Shown here piece by piece: positions 12,807-24,560 of a stretch of DNA of 64,000 nt. Source of the DNA: Mangifera indica (lineage: Eukaryota; Streptophyta; Magnoliopsida; Sapindales; Anacardiaceae); the NCBI RefSeq assembly GCF_011075055.1, contig NC_058147.1:15252001-15316000 (forward strand). The letters are read 5' to 3'. Position 1 is the stretch's first letter; each line of letters starts with the position of its first letter. The translations under genes and the position numbers were made by a program. The notes below the pieces were generated by a model. It was not told the DNA's origin. It saw nothing but the letters and a program-made list of their open reading frames with translations, and searched no databases.

Positions 12807-13742
12807 ATGTCAACGGCAAACAATATACTCTTGAAATTGATGGACTCACATGTGCTTATTGGTCCCAATTTTAAGGATTAGCTGAGAAATCTGACCATTG
12901 TTCTCAATCTTGAAAAGTTAGCTTATGTCTTGGAGGCACCTTTACCAATAGCAGTGGACCCTAATGCCCCTGAGGCAGAGCAAAGGGCTTATGCTGAATG
13001 GGTAGATGTCGACTTACGAGTTCGCAGTTATATGTTGGCATCAATGAACTCTGAACTTCAAACTCGGTTTGAGAACGTGAAGAGTGCGTATGAAATTATC
13101 ACTACTTTAAGACAATTATATAGTGAAAATGCTCGAGTGAAGGAATATAATTTGATGACTTCACTATTTAGCATGCAGTTTAAGGAGGGCATTTCCCCAG
13201 ATGATCATGTTATTAAAATGATTAATAAGACTGGGGAGTTACAAATTATGGGCACAGATTTGCCGCATAATGTTCGGGTGAGTTTGATTCTCCATTCACT
13301 CCCTCGAACTTTTAAGCCGTTTTTTACAAATTATAATCTCAATAGGATTAAGCGCACTCTTCCTGATCTTCTCAATGATATTCAAGAATTTTATAATAAT
13401 AAGAAGAAAGGTAAAACACCAGCTGAGTTGCTAGCTACCTTTGCCACGAGAGGCAAAAAGAGGCAAGCTCAAAAGCCTTGGTGGAGAGGTTCACAGATGG
13501 GATCTGGTGGACCAAAAGTACAAAAAAAGGGTTTTAAGAAAACCACTACCAGACCTTTTAGGATGAAGGGTTCTGGCATCGGGGCATCACGTTCTCAACC
13601 TCCACGACCATCTGTTCCACAGAAAGAAAAGAAGCAAGAGAAGAGCAATTTCTTTTATTACAACCAAGAGGGGCATTGGAAGAGGAACTGCCCTCTATAC
13701 CTTGATGATCTGAGAAAAAGCAAAACAGTATCTGCAGAATAG
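12807..13742 (+). pseudogene. Copia gag (capsid and nucleocapsid), inactivated
   Basis: The natural start is ATG 12807 (MSTANNILLKLMDSHVL). An in-frame TAG at 12879 (codon 25) interrupts it, where relatives of this family carry Trp. The rest is open to 13742: a copia capsid domain at residues 40-190, then a basic region. The nucleocapsid knuckle reads YYNQEGHWKRNC near 13656-13691, so the first two zinc-binding Cys of the CX2CX4HX4C motif are lost (Phe and Tyr instead). Gag is therefore doubly defective. It lies in another frame from pol. Confidence 0.85.
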
Positions 13743-13743
13743 T

Positions 13744-16743
13744 TCTGCCTTGAGACGTGATGAGATCACACTGAGACTAGCTGATGGGAGACGAGTTTCC
13801 GCAGACGCTATAGGTGTATGTAGTGTACAGTTACCTACTAGGCATGTAATAACTTTGTATAAAACTTTGTATTTTGCTAATGCCACCAGGAATATCATCT
13901 CTATTCCAGTTTTGTGTAAAAATGGTTATCAATTTACCTTTAATGGAAATGAATGTCTAATTTATTTTGAGAATAGATTAGTAGGAAATGCTATCAATAC
14001 AAATGGTTTGTATGTGGTAGAGCTTGATTTACATAGCACTATGTATTCAAAATCATCTAAAAGAACTAGGGAACATATAAATCCAATAGTTCTATGACAT
14101 CACAGATTTGGTCATATTGGAGAGGATCAGATTCGACAATTAGAAGAAAGTGGACTTTTAGGTTCATTGGGTTTAGAACCCTATCCTACTTGTGAATCTT
14201 GTCTTGGAGGAAAAATGATCGAGCTTCCATTTAAGAATAAAGGGGAGCGAGCCAAAAATATATTAGAGTTGATACACACTGATATGTGTGACCCCTTTAA
14301 TGAAATAGCCCGATGAGGTTTTTTATACTTCATTACCTTTATCGATGATTATTCTCGATATGGGTATTTGCATTTAATGAAATACAAATTTGAAGCTTTT
14401 GAAAAGTTCAGAGAGTTTCAAAAAGAAGTAGAAAACCAAACTGGAAAGAATATTAAAGCTTTACGTTCAGATCGTGGAGATGAATACTTAAGTACAGAAT
14501 TCTAGGAGTTCCTAAGAGACAAAGGAATACTATCTCAGTTGACTCCGTCATTCACACCACAGCATAATGGTGTGTCTGAACAGAGAAATTGTACTTTATT
14601 AGATATGGTACGATCTATGATGAGTTTTACTGATTTGCCAGTTTATTTATGGGGATATGCTCTTCAGACAGCACTACATGTGTTGAATAAAGCACCATCA
14701 AAGTCCATTCAAAAAACACCATATGAATTATGGTATGACAGACTTTCAAGTGTAAACTACCTGAAAATCTAAGGATGTCCAGCATTTGTCAAAGTGGTTA
14801 GAACTGATAAACTGGAGTCTCGAGCAGAAAATGATCGGTTTATCGGGTATCCAAAAGAAAGTTTAGGATATTATTTCTACTTTCACTCTGATCAAAGAAT
14901 TATGGTTAGTAGAAATGCACATTTTCTTGAGAAAGAGTTCTTAGAGGAAGGTGGTGCAGGAAGGAAAATTATGCTCGAAGAAGAGTCTGGAGAGCCAGTA
15001 ACCGAGCCTATTCAGGTAAATCCTCCAAGTATACAATCACCTATACCAACTATAACAGCTCAAATAAGAAAATCTATTAGAGTGTCTCGACCTCCCTAGA
15101 GATATGGATTTCTGACAGAAGAAGATTTTGAATCTCTTCTAATAAGAGAAACTGAGCATCTAAAGGGTCTAAAAACTTACCAAGAGGCAATATTGGATAT
15201 TGACTCCAGTAGATGGCTAGAGGCAATGAATTCAGAAATTGAATCTATGAATGTCAATCAAGTATGGACGCTCGTTGATCCACCTAATGGAATAGTTTCG
15301 ATCGGATGTAAATGGATCTTCAAGAGAAAAATTGGCAAGGATGGAAAAGTTGAAACTTATAAAGCTCGATTGGTAGATAAAGGTTATACTCAAAAACAAG
15401 GATTGGATTATGAGGAGACCTTTTCACCAGTCGCAATGCTTAAATCCATCAGAATCCTACTAGCCCTTGCAGCACACTATGATTATGAGATATGACAGAT
15501 GGATGTTAAAACTGCTTTTCTCAATGGGTATATTGAGGAAAATATCTATATGGAGCAACCGATCGGTTTTGTGTCTGCTACCGAGAGGCATAAAGTGTGC
15601 AAACTACATCGATCTATATATGGATTGAAACAAGCTTCAAGAAGCTGGAATATCCGATTTGATGAAACAATTCGAGTATTTGGTTTTATTAAAAATCCGG
15701 ATGAACTGTGTGTTTATAAATTGGATAGGGATAAAATTGTCATTTTTCTAGTTTTGTATGTAGATGACATATTATTAATTGGAAACGATATTGGCATTAT
15801 GACTGACGTTAAGCTATGGCTAGCGAAATCTTTTTCCATGAAGGATCTTGGATAAGCAACCTATATTCTAGGTATTCGTATCTATAGAGATAGAGCGAAA
15901 GGATTAATAGGTTTATCTCAAAAGTTGTACATAGAGAAAGTGTTGAAACACTTTCACATGCAAGACTCTAAGAGAGGTCTACTACCGTTTACTCATGGAA
16001 CACATCTATCAAAAGATATGTGTCCAAAGACTAATGAGGAACGACAACGAATGTGTGAGGTGCCATATGCTTCGGCAGTAGGTAGTCTCATGTATGCCAT
16101 GTTATGTACACGACCAGACATTGCTTTTGCAGTTAGTGCAGTAAGCAAATATCAGTCAAATCCTAGAGAAAGACACTGGACAGCAGTAAAAGCCATCCTG
16201 AAGTATTTAAGAAGGACCAAGGAGTTGATACTAGGTTATGGGGGTTCAGAGTTGACGCTCAAAGGATACTCAGATTCTGATTTTTAGTCAGATGTAGACG
16301 ATAAAAAATCTACGTTTGCATTTATTTTTGTTTGTAATTGAGATGCAGTCAGTTGGAAAAGTGCCAAACAATCGACTACCGCAGACTCTACTATAGAAGT
16401 TAAGTATATTGTCGCTTCAGAAGCTACAAAAGAGACTGTTTGGATACGTAAATTTGCCATAGAGTTGGGTATGGTTCTTCAGATGAGTCAACCAATAATT
16501 CTCTTATGGGACAATACTGGTGCCATTGCACAGACAAAGGAACCAAGAACGCATCAAAAGTCAAAACATGTTCAACAAAAATATCACATCTTGAGAGAAT
16601 TCGTTGGAGCTGGAGATATTGTCATTCAGAAGATTGCTTCGGCAGACAATCTTGCAGATCCACTAACTAAAGCATTGACGCAAAGACTGTTGGACCAACA
16701 TCTAGAGAGGATGGGCATTAGGTACTACAGCGATTGGCTTTAG
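13744..16743 (+). pseudogene. Copia pol polyprotein (protease remnant, integrase, RT, RNase H)
   Basis: One reading frame runs from 13750 to the natural stop at 16743 with no frameshift, but nine in-frame stops interrupt it (14095, 14314, 14503, 14770, 15097, 15493, 15853, 16285, 16339). Only the C-terminal part of the protease is present; the DTG catalytic box expected just after the Gag knuckle is missing. Integrase follows at 14100-14800 (HHRFGHIG zinc-finger part, FIDDYSRYGY, PQHNGVSEQRN). Reverse transcriptase is at 15190-15860 (QMDVKTAFLNGY, active-site YVDD at 15757-15768). RNase H is at 16240-16600 (GYSDSDF, LADPLTKAL). Confidence 0.9.
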
Positions 16744-16759
16744 TGCAAGTGGGAGTTTT
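16743..16759 (+). promoter_or_regulatory. Purine-rich tract before the 3' LTR
   Basis: The word gtgcaagtgggag with a short T run lies between the pol stop and the 3' LTR. This is the position of the plus-strand primer in LTR elements. Confidence 0.65.
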
Positions 16760-18373
16760 TGTTAGAATATGCCCTAAAAACCAATCGTTTTAATTGGTTT
16801 TAAGGGTTGTATATCTTGCATATACATTATTAATAAAAGAAGAGTTTTGTCATACTTCACATGTTTTCTATGTCACTTTTATATCTATGTTGTAGTTGTA
16901 TATTACATCCATATTAGCTATATGCATACGACATGTGAAAGGTCCCGATGAGTTTTAATAAACGTCATCAAATCGTTCTCTGCATAGGCAATCTGTTTGG
17001 GCAATAGTATTGCATAGTGGGTGTGTGCTATATCAATGGATGATATTAGACATAGTGGATATACACATGGGTAAACAATGGAACCATTTGATGGTTAGAG
17101 AACTGATCAAAGGTTATTCTATTATATTGTTTATCGAACGTGACCGTTGAACGATGATCACATGGGCATTAATATGTAGTCAATGATACATCGTGAGTTA
17201 TACTAGTGTATTGATCCTTTGACTCGAGATATCATAGTTGTGCTTCGTTCCGGAATGTATGATTCATACGGTATATACCACGAGGCTAATCATGTCTCGT
17301 TCAGAAGCCGCTTTGATCATATGTTGCTTGAGCGAGAGGACAAGTGATGATCATACAGGGATCCGTCAGCTCGACTACTCCCGAGTTTTCATACGAATAT
17401 CGAGAAACATGAAAATCTAATACACTGGCCAGTATAGATAAAAGACCACATGAAGAGAGTTTCGATGTGGCACGTTATGATGTATTACTTGATATTCGAA
17501 AAGATTAAATATTGGATTTTGACATTCCATGAATCCAAGTTTAATCGGGATGTAATGACGGAGGGATTGGACTACATGGTAAGTGTAAGTAAGAAAGGTT
17601 CATTTGATATTATGTGAAGCTTGTATTTCATTGTGATGTAGGGGTCATGGGACATTGCTAGATGATACCACATGATCAGTGGGAGCTTCATTTTGTAGTA
17701 GAAAATGAAGTATATCGGTTAACGACAGTTTTAGGTTATATAATGATATAATGAAACGTATCGTCTGATATAAGGCCCACGACTACGTCACTATGAACCT
17801 TGAAGGTCACACCTATATTTCAAGGAAGAAAATTGTGTTATGAAGCTGAAAATATTTATCCATGGTTGGCTAGCACTTTCCGAGGATAAAAATTGTGCTT
17901 TTCGAATAAGATTTGGAAAAGGGGCAAAATTGTCATTTTACACCTTTTAAATTGTTTAGAAAGTTAAAATGATTAATTTTGGGCACAAATGAATTAACAT
18001 GTGTCAAATTCTTATTTCTCTTATTTATCAACCAATGAGAATTAAACATATGTTTTAACTTGATAATTATCAAGTTTTAATGCAATAAATGTGAGAGAAA
18101 ATAAAGAAAAATACACATTTTTCTTTTCTTCTTCTTCTTTGCCGGGAAAAGCTTCTCCTTTCTTCCATTTTTCTTCCTTGAAGGGTGCAAGTCAAGAGAT
18201 CACTTATTTTAGTGATTCAAGCTTCCAAATTTCAAATCAAATTACAAGTTACAAGGTAGTTTACATGTTTCTATGTTTTATTTCTTGAAAAACCATGTAA
18301 ACTTTACAATACCATTGTTACATATGATGTGAACATAAATTAAAAATTTTAGTTTTCTTGCCAAAATCCTTCA
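16760..18373 (+). repeat. 3' LTR of the copia element (1614 bp)
   Basis: It is the direct repeat of 9021-10648 and starts and ends with the same words. It lacks 13 bp of the 5' copy near position 17033 and differs from it by scattered, mostly C/T and G/A, substitutions. The target duplication aggta follows at 18374-18378. Confidence 0.95.
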
Positions 18374-18378
18374 AGGTA

Positions 18379-19539
18379 TGCATGCCATATTATTAATTTA
18401 ATCACTCAAGAAGGCTTGAGTTTGGCTAAAAAACATTTAGAAGTAATTAAACATGTCATTGCATACTTGTCATCATCCCCATCATGGGTACAAATATATC
18501 ATCAATTATGTAGATTAATGGGGTTGAAAAGAAAAAAATTAAAAATATATATTAAAACTAGGTGGAATTCAACATATCTCATGTTAAAAACATGCGAAGA
18601 GTATGAAGTTCTTATAACACGATGCTTCAATACCCAACCAAAAGATTCGGCGAATCCTATTTTTTTGACAGATCAAGATTAGGAAATAGCTATGGCTTTA
18701 ATGAACTTATTAGAGCTATTGAAAATAGCCACAGATCATTGCTTATGTGTATATTATCCAACAACTTGTTCTATAATATATAGTATGGTAGAAATAAGTG
18801 ATATTTTTAAAGAACATAGGTATCACCACTCTTATCATACTTTTCAAAATATATGTATGAAAATGGAACAAAAATTTTAAAAATATTAGAATGAAATTCT
18901 TTTACTTTATTTTGTAGCTACTGTTTTAGATACTAGGGCAAAAACTAATGGATTACAAAATTTATTTGATGTTATTAATGAAAATTTGTCAATTAATAGC
19001 AATGTAAATTCTGTTGAATATGTTTAAGATTTTTTACTTGATATGTATAGTCTTTATGAACAAAAATATGGAAAAACTGGACAAAGTTTTGCGCCAGAGA
19101 TAAATTCTGGTAGTTCAAGTAAAAAAAAATCACGCATATGGTCTCTGTTGCGCAAAGGTAAACAAACTACTATGCAAAGTACAAATTATAATCAATTTTA
19201 TAATTATATCAATATTTACCATTATCCTGAAATTGTTCAAAAATATAATACTGAAAAACTAGATGTTTTGGCATGGTGGAAAGACAAAGCAGAAACTTTT
19301 CCTGTGCTTGCAGCCATGGCCCGAGATCTACTAACACCTTCGATGTCAACTGTAGCATCGGAATCCACTTTTAGTGTAAGTGGATGCATGTTGGATGATA
19401 GACGATCCAATTTATATCCAAATATGGTCGAAGTGACAATGTGTATGAAAGATTGGGTCAAAGCTGATTTCAGATTACAAAATCGTGTGATAGAAGATGT
19501 CTTTGAAGAATTCAGAGATTTAGACATAGAAGATGAGTA
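18379..19539 (+). pseudogene. hAT transposase, C-terminal half (broken)
   Basis: It continues the transposase cut at 9020. It holds the catalytic-domain motif TRWNSTYLML near 18557-18590 and, at 19231-19530, the hAT dimerisation domain with LAWWKDKAETFPVLAAMARD and TVASESTFSVSG. Stops at 18680 and in the 18870-19030 stretch break it, but no frameshift is needed from 18416 to 19540. The frame ends at TAG 19538-19540. The C-terminal dimerisation domain itself is fully open. Confidence 0.88.
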
Positions 19540-19977
19540 GATAAATGTTATATAGTAGATATATTTTATTTATGTTTTATAATTTATATAGTATGTAAAT
19601 TAATTTATTTATACTATATTATTAATTTATAATATTTTTTATTATATAACCACGGTATTCCTCTGCCATAAGTGAGAGATTATAATTAAATATTCGAGGT
19701 ACTATCCTCGGTTTTAATAATTGAAAAATAATTAGGGTTTAAAAATTTTAATTAAAAAGTTTTTAAAAATAATGATTAAATGGGCCGGCCTGACCCGATT
19801 AAAGCCCGACTTGACCCAATTAAGGCCGGTTATTCTATGGGTCGGGCCTTGGGCCTTTATATATCAATGGGTCGAGCCAACTTGAAGACCCATACTGTTT
19901 GGGCCTTAGGCCCAACCTAACCCATTAACCTAACGGGCAAGTCGGAGCCAGCCCGGCTCAGCACATTGACACCTCTA

Positions 19978-19985
19978 GTTATACA
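19978..19985. repeat. Right target-site duplication of the hAT element
   Basis: gttataca, an exact match to 7531-7538. Confidence 0.9.
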
Positions 19986-20199
19986 CTCTTTTCAATATAT
20001 GTTCCTTTAATTTTAATATAATTATACAAAAATTAATTTTTTTTTATTAATATTCCCTCTTTCACTTATTTTATTCATTTCTAATATTTATTTCGATAAA
20101 TATTGGGTCTATATTTTGATAAAGGGTACAAAAATAATAAATTGTTTTGGGTGTATTTATTATTTTTTCGAAACCTTTGAGGAAGTTTAGTTCAAGGGA

Positions 20200-20370
20200 T
20201 AATATATATATATATCTATTTTAAATACATAAATATATACATATTTATATATGTCATCATGTTATTGAGTCTTATTTTATATTAAATTCAAAATCATCAA
20301 ATCACGTGATGACACACATAAATATGTATATATTTGTGTAATCAAAGTGAGTATTTATAATTTTATTTAA
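20200..20370. mobile_element. Palindromic MITE (family A, copy 1)
   Basis: The left arm (ataaatatatacatatttat near 20229) pairs with the right arm (acacataaatatgtatatat near 20313), so the element folds back on itself. Its centre (ttaaattcaaaatcatcaaa) matches the centre of the element at 23085-23253. The borders are approximate because the flanks are AT-rich. Confidence 0.65.
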
Positions 20371-20402
20371 AATATTATTATGAAAATTTATCATTTATTA
20401 TT

Positions 20403-21385
20403 GGGAAAAGGACTATTTCCCACCCAATTTTTAACTCAATTTCAAAAGTATACCCACGCATGATGAAAAACTCAAACACCCACCCAAAGTTTAATTTGTT
20501 AAGACTCACCCACATATTTTTTGTTAGGGTTAAAGGGAAAATTTGTTATTTTATCAATTATATTAAATAATTAAAATTTTATCTCATTTTCCCCCTTTAA
20601 TTTGAAAAACTAACATTTGTCCGCTGAATTAATTTTTAAAAAATTCACTTTTCCCCCCTAAAATCTAGCCACTTTCTCTGGTACGATCGATAGATGACGG
20701 AGAAGTTTTCGTCTAGAGGTCGACCTCTGGACAACGATTGTCATCCAAGAAGGACGATCGTTGTCAGATCTGGATGATGAGCGTCATCTAGATCTGGACG
20801 ATGCTTCATCGTCCAAATCTGGATGACACTTCATTGTCCAGATCTTTGGACGACGGATGATGCTTCATCATCCAGTGAAGGTCGATGACCATCGTCCAGA
20901 TATGGATGATGAGCGTTATCTAGATCTGGACGATACTTCGTCGTCCAAATCTGGATGACACTTTATTGTCCAGATCTTTGGATGACATTTCATCGTCCAT
21001 TCTGGACGACGGACGATGCTTCGTCGTCCAATGAAGGTCGACAAGCGTCATCCAGATCTAGACGATGTTTGTCACTCTCCCTCTAGCCACGTCATCGTCG
21101 GTGCCTGGAGGGAAAGTGAAAAAAAAATTAGGAATTTAGGGGGGTGAAAGTCACTTTTCAAAGTTCAGGTATGGGGGGAAAAGTTGATTTTTAAAATTGG
21201 AGGGGGAAAATGTAATAAAATTATATAACTTGAATATAAATAATAAAATAACTGTTTTATCCCTATATTTAACAAAAAAACTTAACGGTGGTTTAAAGAT
21301 GGGTGAGTATTTGGGTTTTTCATCAGGCGTGGGTATGCTTTTGAGATTAGGTTAAAAATTGGGTGGGAAATAGTCATTTTCCCCC
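20403..21385. mobile_element. Long-armed foldback element, MULE-like (copy 1)
   Basis: The left end (gggaaaaggactatttccca, 20403 onward) and right end, read on the minus strand (ggggaaaatgactatttccc), form arms that stay similar for over 100 bp. The arms are followed by matching subterminal zones rich in ccccct. The core (20690-21080) is GC-rich and made of imperfect copies of words such as tctggacgatg and catcgtccag. I see no transposase. A 7-bp tattatt flanks both ends, but no clean 9-bp duplication is visible. Confidence 0.7.
20690..21080. repeat. GC-rich palindromic repeat core of foldback copy 1
   Basis: Short direct and inverted copies of tctggacgatg / catcgtccaga recur about every 35-60 bases on both strands. 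The block stands out from its AT-rich surroundings by its CpG content. No stable reading frame spans it. Confidence 0.7.
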
Positions 21386-22660
21386 TATTATTTATATTAT
21401 TTTGTTTAATTTATAAGTAATAGTGAAATCTAGTAATTTTTTATTACTAATGATGATGCGACATAATTATCTATTCTACTTTAGATATTAAAAGATTATA
21501 AAAATAATATGAAAAATATTTTAGTAACATAAAAAATATTTTAAAATAATTATATTTCTGATATTTAAATAAAATAACATCTTAATAATCTTTTATTATA
21601 TTTAATCATACACAATAATTATTTACTTGTATCAATTCTTTATCAAATATATTAGTAATTTTTTATTCAATTTATCTAAATATAATAATTATTTATATTT
21701 ATAAATCTTTTATCAAATATACTATTGTTTATAAACAACAATTATTTAGATAATTTATCTTGATGATAATTGGAAACAAAAATTACCCAAATCCACCCTG
21801 CATGTATTGTTACCCTAGTTAGTATTTATGAGAATGGGAAAAAATGATACACGAATTATATAGGTATAATATGATGAAAAATGAAAAATACGTTTATAAA
21901 AAAATGTCTCTAAAATTATGACAATATTATATATGTATTGTTACCGTAGTTAGTATTTTGCATATGAAAAAAGTATGAAAGTATATATACAAGTTTAATA
22001 CGACACATCGTCAGTAATACATTTATAAAATTATGACAATATTATAATAATTTTAGTACTTTTCAGGAATCTCTTATTGAAAATTAATATAATAATTTAA
22101 ATGTAAAGTATTTAATTAATTATTAAACCTAATATAACATAAGACATAATTAAAATTCTTTGTACAATAAGTAACGTATCAATCAGTTGAAAAAAACCAA
22201 TAAATTAATCAATTGAAATTTCAGATTTTAAATCATTATGAATCTTTGTATATGTCGTAGATGAGAAAAACATAAAATTACGATTGAGAATTAAAAAAGA
22301 AATATTGTTGATTTTTTTAAAATAATAGTAATATTTTTGTAAATAATTAAAAATAGAAGGAATAAGTTTTTACTTTAAGTTTAATTGAAAATTCAAAAAT
22401 ATAATACAAATATAATAAACATAAAATATAACGTATATTTTATATTTAATATAAAAAATATAAAATATGTATTTAGTATATTTTTAATTTAAAAATTATT
22501 TTAAATATAAATAATATAAAAATATAAATAATATACATATTTACTAATTAGGTTCGCCAACATCCGTAACTTTGAGGAGGAAATTAATGCCTAATTAAGG
22601 GGTGATGCCAAAAGACGTTTAACTATAATATCAATTGAGGTAACTAAGACTGAGGAAGAG
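21386..22660. other. AT-rich intergenic DNA with one diverged duplication
   Basis: I see no genes. A diverged tandem duplication is present: the segment at about 21804-21930, starting gtattgttaccctagttagt and ending attatgacaatatta, recurs at about 21936-22044. The rest is low-complexity A/T. Confidence 0.5.
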
Positions 22661-22873
22661 GGCATCGTGATTTGCGTCTCGACATGTGCTCTCCGGCTCT
22701 TTCTTTTGTCTCTCTGTCTTCTTTCTCTATCCACTTTTTCCGCTACATTCTAAACTCTTTCTTGCTGATTTTGTCTTCTTTCTAATGCCCCACTTACTCG
22801 AACCTCCGTCTCTTTTACCTCTTGAAAGTTCCCTTACTCGCTTCCTCTTTGCCTCTTGAGTTTCTGTAGTGTT
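22661..22873 (+). other. CT-rich stretch, possible distal promoter or leader of the RING gene
   Basis: It is a pyrimidine-rich, less AT-biased stretch like a plant 5' leader. It is separated from similar sequence at 23648 onward by a hAT-type insertion, so the two were once adjacent. Transcription is not shown by sequence alone. Confidence 0.35.
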
Positions 22874-23639
22874 TAGGGATGATAATTTGGATCCAATTTT
22901 AGGGGTTTTGACCCTCCCTAACCCTAACAGAGAGGAGATTCCTCGATAGAAACGGGGAAGGGGAAGGGGACGGGGATGGGGATGAAAAAAATCTTCATAA
23001 TTGGGGACGGGCCGGGGATGGGGATACATGTGTCCCCTCCCCGCCCCGGCCTGCCCCATCCCCATCCCCATCCCTTTATATTTAGAGTAATACTATGTGT
23101 ACCCATTTTGGATACACAAATATATACACACTCATATGTGTCATCATATGATTGATTATTATTTTATTCTTAATTCAAAATCATCAAATTACATGAGAAC
23201 ACATATAAATGTGTATACATTTATGTATCCAAAGTGGGTACACAGTTTTATTGTTATATTTATATATTTATTTAAAATACCAATATATTTTTTATAGTTT
23301 TAAATTATTTATATTTTTCAAATTTATTTAGGTTTTTGTTGTATATATTAAAGTTGTTAATATATTATATTTGTGATATTTAAAATAGTGGTTAATTTTA
23401 ATTTTATTTAATTATGTTATTTAATATATTTATATTGTGTTTAAAAGGTAAAAAAAAGAAATTTTTTTTGTGGATACGGGGAAAAGATTTTTCTTTGCAG
23501 GGATGGAGAGAGGATGGGGAGGGGATGGGAATGGGGAGAAGATTTTTCTTTACGGGCCGGGAACGAGGATTGATATTCCCTACGGGGACGGGGATGGGGA
23601 TTGAGATCCCCTCCCTGCCCCTCCCCATTGCCATCCCTA
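22874..23639. mobile_element. Non-autonomous hAT element (766 bp) upstream of the RING gene
   Basis: The left end tagggatgataat and the right end on the minus strand, tagggatggcaatgg, form hAT-like inverted termini. The flanks are gtagtgtt (22866-22873) and atagtgtt (23640-23647), an 8-bp duplication with one mismatch. Subterminal zones are runs of ggggatgg words (22950-23075 and 23505-23635). There is no transposase. A palindromic MITE is nested at 23085-23253. Confidence 0.85.
23085..23253. mobile_element. Palindromic MITE (family A, copy 2), nested in a hAT element
   Basis: The arms pair over about 60 bp: actatgtgtacccattttgg on the left against, on the minus strand, actgtgtacccactttggat. 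A perfect 9-bp duplication, ttatattta, flanks it (23076-23084 and 23254-23262), which suggests mobilisation by a Mutator-type transposase. Confidence 0.82.
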
Positions 23640-23659
23640 ATAGTGTTGGTTGATTTAAT

Positions 23660-24560
23660 CTTGACTTTGTTCGGCCAAATTTTTAGTTTTGTTTTTGTTA
23701 CCCTCCAAAGCTTGCATTTTCAAGTTTAGTTATTGTTGAGTTTTTTTTGAGCTTTCAATATTAAGTTTTTGTCTGTTTTTCCCATCTGGGAATCTTCTTG
23801 AGCATGTCTTCATTTTTTTACTTTGGTCATTTTTGTGGATTCTTGTTGAAATAAAGCCATTAAGGATATCCATTTGAATTTTAGTTTAAGCTTTCAAATT
23901 TAACTTCTTCATTTATTTCCCCATCTGAGTATCCTCCAAGGCCTGCATTTTCACATCTCTTTTTATTTTTTTTGGTTCATCTCAACTTCATTTCAATTAA
24001 AAAAATTGTTCCATTGAAGGATACCCATTTGATTTCTTAAAAATAAATTTAAACGACTTTTTTTCGCTTTTTCCCCATGTGAGTATCCTGCAAAACTTGC
24101 GTTTTTCGTCCTTTTCTCCTTCATTTCAACTTCATTTGGGTTAAAACTTGTTACGGTAAGACATTGAAAGGTACATATTTGACTACTTAACTAAAGTTTT
24201 TAACTCTTCATTATTTTTCCCATTTGGGTATCCACCAAATCTTGCATATTATCTTTTTCTGGCTCACTTCATCTTCATTTGTGTAATTCTTGTTAAAGCG
24301 TGCCATTAAAGGACATCCATTTGGTTACAGATCTTGTCTTTTTCCTCAATGGCTTTAACTTATTAAGCCCAATTCAACTTCTTCACTCATTTTCCCTTCT
24401 GGGTATACTCCTGAACTTGCATTATTGAAACCTGTTCTTGTTGCTTTTAGCTTCCTTAAATTATTGTTCAAAGCCACTGAAGAAACTCCATCCGATTTTA
24501 CGATTAACCTTTAAATCTTGCTTGTAGTTTGATGTGGCTTCACTACATTGCTTCTTTCTC
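23660..24560 (+). repeat. Five diverged ~150-bp repeats in the upstream region/leader of the RING gene
   Basis: A word close to cccatctgggtatcctcc begins at 23781, 23940, 24074, 24219 and 24394. Each copy is followed by a phrase close to aacttgcattttc, then a pyrimidine-rich part with cttcatttcaacttcattt, then a phrase like ccattgaaggatacccattt. Spacings are 159, 134, 145 and 175 bp. No long reading frame runs through it. The array ends about 300 bp before the start codon at 24717, so it may be promoter or transcribed leader. Confidence 0.7.

Larger units (their letters stand above)
9021..18373 (+). mobile_element. Full-length Ty1-copia LTR retrotransposon, 9.35 kb, coding-defective
   Basis: It has two long direct LTRs with TG...CA ends (9021-10648 and 16760-18373), a primer-binding site matching initiator tRNA-Met, a 2.1-kb leader, gag and pol in copia order (protease, integrase, reverse transcriptase, RNase H), a purine-rich tract before the 3' LTR, and a perfect 5-bp target duplication. 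By eye the LTRs differ at about 3% of positions, mostly transitions, plus a 13-bp indel near 9297. This suggests a fairly old but still recognisable insertion. It lies inside the hAT transposase in the same orientation. Confidence 0.95.
7539..19977 (+). mobile_element. hAT DNA transposon, split by a nested copia element
   Basis: The left end reads taaacctgtcaattgggc. The right end, read on the minus strand, is tagaggtgtcaatgtgct. They share the imperfect inverted repeat ta-a--tgtcaat and are flanked by a perfect 8-bp duplication (7531-7538 and 19978-19985). Both subterminal zones are GGCCC-rich (7551-7710 and 19785-19960), as in many plant hAT elements. Without the 9.35-kb copia insertion and its duplicated 5 bp, the element would be about 3.1 kb. 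The transposase has several stops, so it is not autonomous now. Confidence 0.93.

Noticed and set aside
12930..13742. Gag start at 12930
   Set aside because: That codon is TTG. The true start is ATG 12807 in the same frame, upstream of the internal stop at 12879.
20403..21385. Nine-base target duplication for foldback copy 1
   Set aside because: Only tattatt (7 bp) is shared, and it lies in AT-rich sequence; I cannot separate it from chance.
22727..23071. Minus-strand open frame with Met-Gly-rich start
   Set aside because: It is read through the ggggatgg repeats of a non-autonomous hAT element; the peptide is low complexity.
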